DNA of 64,000 nt, taken from contig MHBI01000020.1 in assembly GCA_001804815.1 (NCBI GenBank), positions 62,001-126,000 of the forward strand, in the 5' to 3' direction. Below are positions 43,287 through 50,978 of this stretch, piece by piece. The notes below the pieces were generated by a model. That model was not told where the DNA came from. It saw only the letters and a program-made list of their open reading frames with translations, and did no database searches. The translations under genes were made by a program, and so were the position numbers. Positions within the stretch are counted from its first letter, which is position 1, and every line of letters begins with the position of its first letter. Origin of the DNA: Lentisphaerae bacterium GWF2_50_93. GTDB lineage: Bacteria > Verrucomicrobiota > Lentisphaeria > Victivallales > GWF2-50-93.

Positions 43287-45209
43287 TTGAGTCCTGTAAT
43301 AAAAACACCTGAACTTCCGCCTGTGGTCGCAGGGACCGCCGGACATGTCGACCACGGAAAGACCAGCCTCGTAAAGCTGCTCACAGGATGCGACACCGAC
43401 CGTCTTAAGGAGGAGAAAGAGCGCGGAATGAGCATAAATCTCGGGTTCGCGCCTTGTCTTCTTCCCGGCAACAGGGTGGTCGGCATCATAGACGTGCCAG
43501 GACACATAGATTTCATACGCAACATGGTGGCCGGTGCCGCATCGATCGACATCCTCATCCTTGTCATCGCCGCTGACGACGGGATAATGCCGCAGACATC
43601 CGAGCACATGCAGATCATCAAGCTGCTGCGTTCACCTCGGCTCATGGTCGCCCTCACAAAGACGGATCTCGTCGACGCCCCTGCCCTGGAAGCCGTAAAG
43701 AGCGAGATTGCTGATTTCCTGAAGGAGCATGGCTACGGCGACTCACCAATAATCCCAGTGTCAAACATCACTTTCGACGGTATAGATCAGATCAGATCCG
43801 CGCTGGACGGCATGGTTTCATCTGTCATGCGGGAGACCGACACCCGCGCTTTCAGGATGAACATTGAAAGGGTTTTCTCGGTCAAGGGATTCGGCACAGT
43901 TGTTTCTGGAATCCCGTTGTCGGGCAAGATAAGTATCGGAGACGAAGTCGAACTCCTGCCATCCGGCAAGAGGACATCCGTAAAATCGATCCAGAACTAC
44001 AAGCACAATACCGACAACACATACGCGAGCGTCTGTTCCGCGATAAACCTGAAGGACATTCCTGCCGAGGAGATTTCCCGTGGAATGACGATTGCGACTC
44101 CTGGATATTTCCGGCCTGCGAAGTTCGCAGCCGTGGAGCTAATGAACATCAGCAAGGACTTTCCGATAAAGAACAATACCGAGTTCAAGTTCCATGCAGG
44201 CACTTCGGAAGTCAGCGCAAAAGTTTCGCTCTTCGGAAAATCCTCCATCGAGCCGGGAGCCACAGCGGCGGTTAGGCTGAAGTTCAACGAGGAAGTTTCC
44301 ATTGCCTCAGGTGACAGGTTTGTCCTGCGCCGCCTCTCGCCTTCAACGACAATCGGCGGCGGCGTTGTCATCTCCAGTTCCGGAACTTCAATCAAGATAA
44401 ATTCTGAAGACAGAATTTATACATCCATGGAGTTCGCAAGGAACAACAATTTTTTTGAGGCTGAAGTGCTATGCGGAGTTAACTATCTGCTCGAGCACGC
44501 GGAAGCTGTCAGACTGTCGGGACTCATGCCTCAGGCGGCTGAAATGCTCCTCAAGGAAAAAGTTTCCAGCGGGTTCCTTGCAGTCCTGAATGGAGGACAT
44601 TATCTTGTTCTTGCGAGACGCGGCGAACTCTCTGACAGGATAAGGAAAGGTCTGGAAATTTTTCATAAGAACCAGAAGCAACTGTCAGGGATGGACACAG
44701 AGACATTCTGCAGCACCTTTGACATCAAGGCTGCGAACTTCGCAAGAATCATAGAAATTTTTATTTCCGAGACAGACTCGGAAATAAAAATTATCAACGG
44801 CAAGGTTGCATTAAAATCCTTTGCGCCTGCCGCAAGTTCGAGGATAATGCAATTGAAGGACAAACTGCTAGCACTGATCGAGAAGTCCGGCATAAACTGT
44901 GTTGCTCACGGGACGATACTGGAAACAGGAGCGATTACCGAGCAGGAACTGAAATCCGTGATAAAGATGCTGGTCGACGAGAAACTTATCGTCGTCATCG
45001 GGAATCATATTATCAGCATGAGGACATTTGAGGACTGCCGGAAAAAGATTGCCGATATAATTGCGAGGAAGGGCCTGCTCGAGGTCGGAGACTTCAGGGA
45101 GGCCACAGGCGCCAGCAGGAACATGTCGGTCGCCCTGCTTGAAAAATTCGACGGCCTCGGCTTCACGAAACGCCTTCCAAAGGGAAGAGTGCTGCTGAAG
45201 GGGAAATAG
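43287..45209 (+). CDS. selB: selenocysteine-specific elongation factor
   Basis: SelB brings Sec-tRNA-Sec to the ribosome at UGA codons with a SECIS. The 640-residue protein has EF-Tu-like G motifs (GTAGHVDHGKTSLVKLL, KERGMSINLGFA, DVPGHIDF, TKTDLVD). The C-terminal winged-helix domains that bind SECIS RNA run to the end (IIARKGLLEVGDFREATGAS, then LGFTKRLPKGRVLL). The start is TTG 43287 with AAGGGA upstream. A (GGTGCCA)3 array begins on the stop codon, so the end may have been modified by repeat insertion, though the protein looks complete. Confidence 0.95.
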   Translation: MSPVIKTPELPPVVAGTAGHVDHGKTSLVKLLTGCDTDRLKEEKERGMSINLGFAPCLLPGNRVVGIIDVPGHIDFIRNMVAGAASIDILILVIAADDGIMPQTSEHMQIIKLLRSPRLMVALTKTDLVDAPALEAVKSEIADFLKEHGYGDSPIIPVSNITFDGIDQIRSALDGMVSSVMRETDTRAFRMNIERVFSVKGFGTVVSGIPLSGKISIGDEVELLPSGKRTSVKSIQNYKHNTDNTYASVCSAINLKDIPAEEISRGMTIATPGYFRPAKFAAVELMNISKDFPIKNNTEFKFHAGTSEVSAKVSLFGKSSIEPGATAAVRLKFNEEVSIASGDRFVLRRLSPSTTIGGGVVISSSGTSIKINSEDRIYTSMEFARNNNFFEAEVLCGVNYLLEHAEAVRLSGLMPQAAEMLLKEKVSSGFLAVLNGGHYLVLARRGELSDRIRKGLEIFHKNQKQLSGMDTETFCSTFDIKAANFARIIEIFISETDSEIKIINGKVALKSFAPAASSRIMQLKDKLLALIEKSGINCVAHGTILETGAITEQELKSVIKMLVDEKLIVVIGNHIISMRTFEDCRKKIADIIARKGLLEVGDFREATGASRNMSVALLEKFDGLGFTKRLPKGRVLLKGK

Positions 45210-45231
45210 GTGCCAGGTGCCAGGTGCCGGC
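45208..45231 (+). repeat. GGTGCCA array on the selB stop codon
   Basis: Three head-to-tail GGTGCCA units follow immediately after the TAG stop. Confidence 0.8.
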
Positions 45232-45398
45232 AATTCAGAATTGGATCTTGTCTTCGTTTGTAGTTAATGTCGCAAGACATGTGCTTTTAGCCTGTATTTA
45301 GAAATTGCAGGCAGGAAGGTCTGCATTACTCAAGAGCACCCCAAACTCATACAGATTCAAGGTCTTGCCAGATTCCATATGAGATGTACATTATTTCC

Positions 45399-45685
45399 AT
45401 GAAGAAATATTTCAAGATAATCCTTCTGGCCGCATGCCTGATCGTCCTGCTTTCTGCGATATTCGCAGAAAGACACAGGGTGTTCTCGCTGGTTCCGGGA
45501 AAGACCGAAGCAGTGCAGATGAACGGGCTAGAATATACTGAAACTGCGGCCGTGGACGGGCTGATGAGGAAGGACGGCAACATATATGACATCTACAGCC
45601 TCACCCCGGAAGTCCTCCAGCAGAAGGACTGTCCTACCTGAAAGTGAAAATTCCGGGTGCGCGTGCCGCATCCACCAAGCTTCAA
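45399..45685 (+). pseudogene. frameshifted secreted protein gene, unknown function
   Basis: ATG at 45399 encodes a signal-like helix (FKIILLAACLIVLLSAIF) and a short domain ending SLTPEVLQQKD before a TGA at about 45639. Moving one base into the next frame at about 45627 restores sensible sequence (GLSYLKVKIPGARAASTKLQ). So one base was probably lost in a GGG run of AAGGGACTG. The second frame then runs into a TCGGAG-type array. The apparent CPT-TGA ending (a CxxU-like motif) is an artefact of the frame break. Confidence 0.65.
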
Positions 45686-45694
45686 AGACAGAAC

Positions 45695-45755
45695 CGGAGT
45701 GTCGGAGAAACGGCGAATCGGAGAATAGTCAAATCGGAGTGTCGGAGATGTGGAG
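45695..45755 (+). repeat. CGGAGTGTCGGAG array
   Basis: Units such as CGGAGTGTCGGAGAAACGG and AATCGGAGTGTCGGAG. It shares CGGAGTGTCGGAGAA with the complement of 23330-23358 and joins the frameshifted gene. Confidence 0.75.
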
Positions 45756-45856
45756 TTGTCTGTCACAGACAAGAATCTTCGCTGAGACAGCGAACCCTAC
45801 ATCGGATACGCAATCAAGATCTTAACCACGAAACATACAGATTGCACAGAAACAAG

Positions 45857-46957
45857 ATGAATTTCTTTACCAGAATCAGATTCTATACCGCCGCAATCGC
45901 GACCTGGCTCATGAACCTGAACATGTTCGGGATTTCATTCAAGAAGTTCTGCACGCCCGGATTCAACTGCCATGGATGTCCATGGGCGAGCATGGCGTGT
46001 CCGGTCGGCGTCTTCACGTTCAGCTCCGCGATCCACCAGCTTCCCGCACTCGCGATTTCCTCGATACTTGCTGTCGGACTTGTCTTCGGTAGGATGGCCT
46101 GCGGCTTCATCTGCCCGTTCGGACTGCTCCAGGATCTTCTGTACAGGATTCCATCGCCCAAGCTGAATCTGCCAAAAATCCTCCGTTACGGAAAGTACAT
46201 GTTCCTGTTATTCTTCGTCATGCTGCTGCCTTTCATTTTCGGCTTCGACAGATCGGGCTACCTCTTCCTTCCCAAACCGGAAATCAAAAAGAATGATGCC
46301 GGAAACGTGGACGTGACCGTGACCGTTGAAAATATCGGAACTGAAACGGTGAAAGGTTTTTCCTTGGACTTTGTCTACATCGGGAAGGAAAAGAAAGATA
46401 AAATTTTATCCGAAAGGAAAAATTTTATAACCATGATTGTAAATCCAGGAGATAAAATAACTTTGGATCCCGTTGAATTGCCCAACAAGCTCGCCGAAGC
46501 CGACCTGCTGGTGAACTCGCCTGAAAGCAGGGCCTCCCAGGAACCCAGGCTGAAACTATATTTCTGCACACATTGTCCCAACGGGACTTTGATCGGCGCC
46601 CTTCCTGCAAAGCTGTTCGACACTTCCACTTCCGGCATCTACGCCGAGAAAAGCTTCTTCAACCTGCGCTTTGCGATACTCGCGGCCTTCCTGATTGGCG
46701 CCATCCTCATCTCGCGGATATTCTGCAGGGTGATGTGCCCGCTGGGGGCGATATATGCGCTGACATCCAAGTATTCGCTGCATGTCATGTCGTTCAACGG
46801 GGAAAGCTGCATAAGCTGCGGGAAGTGCGACAAGGTCTGCCCGGTGGGGCTTGATGTAAGAAAGGAAGTCGGCACTCCTGAATGCATCAGCTGCGGTGAC
46901 TGCATGAAAGCCTGCCCGAAGAGCTGCTTCACCAGGAAGTTTTCGCTGAAGGGATAG
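45857..46957 (+). CDS. membrane polyferredoxin (NapH/CcoG-like 4Fe-4S protein)
   Basis: The 366-residue protein has N-terminal helices with Cys groups (CTPGFNCHGCPWASMACPVG and GFICPFGLLQD). A periplasmic beta domain (about residues 130-240) and a second helix pair with ISRIFCRVMCPLG follow. Two C-terminal 4Fe-4S binding motifs end it: CISCGKCDKVCPVG and CISCGDCMKACPKSC. Such proteins move electrons across or along the membrane. It lies downstream of selB but on the far side of a broken gene and repeats. The start at 45857 matches the family; the open frame extends through repeats upstream but that part is not conserved-looking. Confidence 0.85.
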   Translation: MNFFTRIRFYTAAIATWLMNLNMFGISFKKFCTPGFNCHGCPWASMACPVGVFTFSSAIHQLPALAISSILAVGLVFGRMACGFICPFGLLQDLLYRIPSPKLNLPKILRYGKYMFLLFFVMLLPFIFGFDRSGYLFLPKPEIKKNDAGNVDVTVTVENIGTETVKGFSLDFVYIGKEKKDKILSERKNFITMIVNPGDKITLDPVELPNKLAEADLLVNSPESRASQEPRLKLYFCTHCPNGTLIGALPAKLFDTSTSGIYAEKSFFNLRFAILAAFLIGAILISRIFCRVMCPLGAIYALTSKYSLHVMSFNGESCISCGKCDKVCPVGLDVRKEVGTPECISCGDCMKACPKSCFTRKFSLKG

Positions 46958-47094
46958 GCTTATTGCAAACTTTATTTTCAATCAAAACAAATCCATGAAC
47001 ATGCCTTGCGGGCTTGACTCCCAAACTGGAAATCAAAAATCCACCTGAACTCAACACACGTCATTTACAACTCTGTGCCTATGTGCCTTAGCGC

Positions 47095-48216
47095 TTAATC
47101 GAATTCCACGTACTTGCTGGTCTTGGCGAGAGTCTTGCCTTTGATCTTGAGAGCCACGAAATCCCTGATCCTGGAATCCTTCCTCATCTTCAGGATATTG
47201 TTGACGCGTTCGAGTCCGAGTCCGGGAACGCGCAGGAGCGATTCGCGGTCTGCGGTGTTTATCTTCACAGGGAAATTCTCCGGATGCGATTCCGCCCAGA
47301 GTTCCTTTGGATCCTTGTCAAGACTGAGGTTACCCGAGGAGTCGTAGACGATGTCAGTCTTTTCGAATCCATATTTGCGAAGAAGGAAATCCACCTGGTA
47401 GAGACGGTGTTCGCGCATGAAAACCTCGTCGCTGTCGAAGAGATGCTTCTGTTCGCCCGGAATATCGGACTTGCCGAGTCCCTGCTGGTACGCGGAGAAA
47501 TAAACCCTGTTGAAATCCAGCCTCTTGTAGAGGCCGTTCATGTAGTCCACGATCTCCGTGTCCTTCTCGTCTGATGCGCCGACAATGAACTGGGTGGTGC
47601 ATTTCACGCGTGAAAACCGCTGCCCCTTGGACGTCAGCTTGCTCATGAGCTTTATCGGACGGATGATGTCGTTGAGATAATTTTTCCTGTCTGACAACAG
47701 CTTGAAATGCTTTTCGCCGGGCGTTTCGATATTCAGGGAGACGGCACTTGCAAGTGACACTGCATCTTCCACGGCGGCATCGGAAGCGCCCGGAATTATC
47801 TTGAGATGGATGTATCCTCTGAATCCGTATTTGCGTCTGATCAACCTGACAGTATCGTTAAGCCGCTGCATTGTGAAATCGGGATTATCGATGACACCTG
47901 AGCTCAGGAAGAGGCCGAATACCTCTTTGCGCCTCAAGTATTCCATGAAGACTTTTGCGACTTCGTCGGGCTGGAGGGTGCATCTGCGGACATTCGTATC
48001 GCTTCTGAGCGGACAGTATTTGCAGTCGTTGGAACAGACATTGGAGAGGAGCGTCTTGAGCAGGACGGAATGACCACCGTCGGGCAGGACGACCGGGTAC
48101 AGCCATTTGCCTTCGCTGCCGCGGTGGCGGCGGTCCTTGTCATTGGTTCCGCAGGCGCACGCGAGGTCGTACTGCGAATCCTCCGACAGGACTTTTAATT
48201 TTTCGATTGGATCCAT
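47095..48216 (-). CDS. radical SAM protein of the putative DNA modification/repair family
   Basis: The 373-residue protein has the radical SAM cluster motif LLSNVCSNDCKYCPLRSD (CxxxCxxC). A TIM-barrel core with GYIHLKIIPGASDAAVEDAV and a C-terminal helix-hairpin-helix (NTADRESLLRVPGLGLERV) follow. This pattern matches the family usually paired with a uracil-DNA-glycosylase-like protein; that partner is not next to it here. ATG 48216 is chosen because the upstream open frame is made of the dispersed repeat at 48226-48300. Confidence 0.85.
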   Translation of the reverse strand: MDPIEKLKVLSEDSQYDLACACGTNDKDRRHRGSEGKWLYPVVLPDGGHSVLLKTLLSNVCSNDCKYCPLRSDTNVRRCTLQPDEVAKVFMEYLRRKEVFGLFLSSGVIDNPDFTMQRLNDTVRLIRRKYGFRGYIHLKIIPGASDAAVEDAVSLASAVSLNIETPGEKHFKLLSDRKNYLNDIIRPIKLMSKLTSKGQRFSRVKCTTQFIVGASDEKDTEIVDYMNGLYKRLDFNRVYFSAYQQGLGKSDIPGEQKHLFDSDEVFMREHRLYQVDFLLRKYGFEKTDIVYDSSGNLSLDKDPKELWAESHPENFPVKINTADRESLLRVPGLGLERVNNILKMRKDSRIRDFVALKIKGKTLAKTSKYVEFD

Positions 48217-48225
48217 GGGACTTAA

Positions 48226-48300
48226 GTAGGTACGTGCTTTAGCATGTACCATATTTGTTATCAAGACTGGGACAGGCTAAAGCCCGTCCCTACTTTTAGA
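48226..48300 (+). repeat. 75-base dispersed repeat, copy 2
   Basis: Same two-hairpin repeat as 39458-39532, about five differences. Confidence 0.88.
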
Positions 48301-48383
48301 ATCTGCCGAACGATATCATTTAGGTCGATAAAAACAAACCTGTGTTTTAAATTACGTTCCCATTAGAATTAAACCGATAAAAG

Positions 48384-48413
48384 TTGTAAAGTATTTTTCG
48401 AAGTTAGTATAAA
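48384..48413 (+). promoter_or_regulatory. putative sigma-70 promoter of proB
   Basis: TTGTAA and TATAAA with an 18-base spacer, 30 bases before the proB start. Confidence 0.5.
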
Positions 48414-48442
48414 GAAACCCATACAATATCTATAAGGCAACA

Positions 48443-49558
48443 ATGAACATATCATCAAGGCAGAAGGCGGTTAAAAGAGCCTCCAGCATTGTCGTGAAGG
48501 CCGGCACCCGGCTTCTCACGGACAGTTCTAGGATCGCGATACTCATATCCCAGATAGCAAAGCTGCGCGAGAAGAAATACAATGTCCTGCTTGTCTCATC
48601 AGGAGCGGTCGGCCTAGGGATGAAGACCCTGGGTAAGACTGTCAGGCCCAAGAAGCTTTCAGAGGTGCAGGCGCTGGCCGCTGTCGGACAGAGCAAGCTC
48701 ATGTCGCTGTACGAAGCCGAGTGCAGGAAGTTCGGATTCCATGCCGCCCAGCTTCTGCTGACAGCTGCGGACATCCAGGACCGCGAACGCCACCTGAACG
48801 TGCTCAACTGCATCTACTCGCTCTGGAGCGAGAACATCCTTCCTATCATAAACGAGAACGACTCGGTGTCGGTCGACGAGTTGAAGTTCGGTGACAACGA
48901 CATGCTGGCCGCGCTGATCGCCACGATGACGAGATCGGAGCTTACGGTGCTGCTGACCATGGTCGACGGGCTTTTCTCGCTCAAGGAAGGAAAGCTGGAC
49001 AAGCGGATATCAGTCGTTGCAAATCTTTCCGACGAAATCAAGAATATGGCTACAGGAACCGACGACAGCGCGATGTCGGTCGGCGGGATGTCATCAAAGC
49101 TCCGCGCCGCGGAGACAGTCACCCGTGCCGGCGAGCACCTATGGATAGCTGATGGAACTGATCCCGAAGTACTAGTTAAAATAATAAATGCGCAAGACGT
49201 TGGCACCCTGTTCATGCCTGTCTCGGAAAAGCAGATGGATTCCAAGAAGCGCTGGCTGACATTCTTTTCGAAGGCGTCCGGGAAAATAATTGTCGACGAC
49301 GGTGCGGCGAAGGCGCTTTCACAGAAGGGCCGCAGCCTTCTTCCTTCTGGGATAACCGGGACCGAAGGCGGTTTCAAGCGCGGCGACACGATCTCAATCT
49401 GCGACAAGTCTGGAACAATCATCGCAAAAGGGCTGTCCAACTACAGCGAAAAGGAAATCGGAAAACTGATGGGCAGGAAGAGCACCGAGATAAGTTCCCT
49501 GCTCGGATATGACGGGGACGAAGAGGTCGTACACAGGAACAATCTGGTGCTGTGCTGA
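48443..49558 (+). CDS. proB: glutamate 5-kinase with PUA domain
   Basis: ProB phosphorylates glutamate in the first step of proline synthesis. The 371-residue protein starts with the kinase core (IVVKAGTRLLTD, VLLVSSGAVGLGMKTLG, IINENDSVSVDELKFGDND, AMSVGGMSSKLRAAETVTRA). It ends with a PUA domain (about residues 275-371, with GKIIVDDGAAKALSQKGRSL and GFKRGDTISICD). proA follows 65 bases later. The pair is the standard proBA operon. Confidence 0.96.
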   Translation: MNISSRQKAVKRASSIVVKAGTRLLTDSSRIAILISQIAKLREKKYNVLLVSSGAVGLGMKTLGKTVRPKKLSEVQALAAVGQSKLMSLYEAECRKFGFHAAQLLLTAADIQDRERHLNVLNCIYSLWSENILPIINENDSVSVDELKFGDNDMLAALIATMTRSELTVLLTMVDGLFSLKEGKLDKRISVVANLSDEIKNMATGTDDSAMSVGGMSSKLRAAETVTRAGEHLWIADGTDPEVLVKIINAQDVGTLFMPVSEKQMDSKKRWLTFFSKASGKIIVDDGAAKALSQKGRSLLPSGITGTEGGFKRGDTISICDKSGTIIAKGLSNYSEKEIGKLMGRKSTEISSLLGYDGDEEVVHRNNLVLC

Positions 49559-49587
49559 TATTTTTTTTCTGAAGCAGAAAAAAATAT
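49558..49587 (+). terminator. palindrome between proB and proA
   Basis: ATATTTTTTTTCTG-AAG-CAGAAAAAAATAT forms an AT-rich hairpin right after the proB stop codon. It could attenuate or process the proBA message; evidence is weak. Confidence 0.35.
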
Positions 49588-49623
49588 GATGAAAGCGATA
49601 AATAATAATACGGGATAAATACC

Positions 49624-50901
49624 ATGAACAAGAAATTCACCGAGGATGAAATACGAAACGCCCTTCTTGAGATGGGCGAGAAGGCGCGCATCGCCGCCCA
49701 CAGGCTTTCGATAATGACAACTGACCAGAAGAACAACTGTCTCAGGGCGATGGCGGACACTATTGAGATCGAAAGCAAAAACCTCAAGAAGGAGAATGCG
49801 AAGGATCTCGATGCCGGCAGGAAGGCAGGACTTTCAAAGGCAATGCTGGACAGGCTTTCGCTTACGGACAAGACCATCAGCTCCATGGCGAAGGGATTGA
49901 GGGACGTCGCGGCGCTTGAGGATCCTGTCGGCAAGCAGCTTGGTGAATGGATACGTCCGAACGAATTGGATATCCGCAAGGTCTCAGTGCCGATCGGTGT
50001 CATCGCAATAGTCTATGAATCACGTCCGAACGTGACCGTAGATGCCGCAGGCCTCTGCTTCAAGGCCGGAAATGCCGTCATCCTGCGCGGTGGCAAGGAG
50101 GCGATCCATTCGAACATTGCACTGTGCCACTGCATGAACAGGGCCGGACTTTCCGCAGGGCTTCCTGAAGGCGCGGTACAGCTGATACCATGGACCGACA
50201 GGACGGCAGTAACCCTGATGCTGAAGATGAACAACTACATTGATCTTGTGATCCCCCGAGGCGGTGAAGGGCTTATCAGGACTGTCGTCGAGAATTCGAC
50301 GATCCCTGTCATAAAGCACTACAAGGGGATCTGCCACGTATACGTTGATTCAGAAGCCGACATCGACATGGCCATTAAGATCGTTGAAAACGCAAAGTGC
50401 CAGAGGCCCGGAGTCTGCAATGCGGCTGAAACACTTCTCATCCACAAGTCCATAGCTGCGAAGTTCGCACCGAAAATGGCGGCTGTGCTGAAAAAGCACG
50501 GAGTCGAGATGCGGGGCGACAACGAATTCCGCAAGCTCGTATCCGGTGCAAAGGCGGTTTCCGAGGAGGACTGGACGACCGAATACCTGGATCTCATACT
50601 GTCGATAAGGATAGTCCCCGATCTTGGCGCCGCAATCGAGCACATCAACTTCTACGGTTCGAAGCACAGCGACGCGATCGTGACCAGGAACCAGGTTTCC
50701 GCAAAACGTTTCCTGAGCGAAGTTGATTCCGCGGCCGTATATGTGAATGCGTCGACGCGGTTCACGGACGGCGGGGAATTCGGCATGGGCGCCGAGATAG
50801 GGATAAGCACCGACAAGCTTCATGCACGGGGTCCCATGGGGCTCGTCGAACTCACCTCGTACAAATATATAATATACGGAAACGGCCAGTGCCGTAAATA
50901 G
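49624..50901 (+). CDS. proA: gamma-glutamyl phosphate reductase
   Basis: ProA reduces glutamyl phosphate to glutamate semialdehyde. The 425-residue protein is of normal length and has the aldehyde-dehydrogenase-like fold. Conserved segments are VPIGVIAIVYESRPNVTVDA, GNAVILRGGKEA, DLVIPRGGEGLIR and KHYKGICHVYVD. The catalytic Cys is in KCQRPGVCNAAETLL. The segment TDGGEFGMGAEIGISTDKLH follows near the end. Confidence 0.97.
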   Translation: MNKKFTEDEIRNALLEMGEKARIAAHRLSIMTTDQKNNCLRAMADTIEIESKNLKKENAKDLDAGRKAGLSKAMLDRLSLTDKTISSMAKGLRDVAALEDPVGKQLGEWIRPNELDIRKVSVPIGVIAIVYESRPNVTVDAAGLCFKAGNAVILRGGKEAIHSNIALCHCMNRAGLSAGLPEGAVQLIPWTDRTAVTLMLKMNNYIDLVIPRGGEGLIRTVVENSTIPVIKHYKGICHVYVDSEADIDMAIKIVENAKCQRPGVCNAAETLLIHKSIAAKFAPKMAAVLKKHGVEMRGDNEFRKLVSGAKAVSEEDWTTEYLDLILSIRIVPDLGAAIEHINFYGSKHSDAIVTRNQVSAKRFLSEVDSAAVYVNASTRFTDGGEFGMGAEIGISTDKLHARGPMGLVELTSYKYIIYGNGQCRK

Positions 50902-50978
50902 TGGAATTCCAGCCAATAAAAAGTGGATTCCTCGTAATCTTTCATAATGAAAAATAATTCAACAAAGGAATTCAGACA

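Noticed and set aside
45399..45644. CPT-TGA at the end of a short secreted protein as a CxxU selenoprotein motif
   Set aside because: A second TGA follows one codon later, and shifting one base gives a much better continuation, so a frameshift explains it.
45644..45856. Longer N-terminus for the polyferredoxin
   Set aside because: The extra 71 residues are translated repeats and the tail of the broken upstream gene, not a conserved domain.
48217..48264. Upstream start of the radical SAM protein
   Set aside because: Those codons are the dispersed two-hairpin repeat, not coding sequence.
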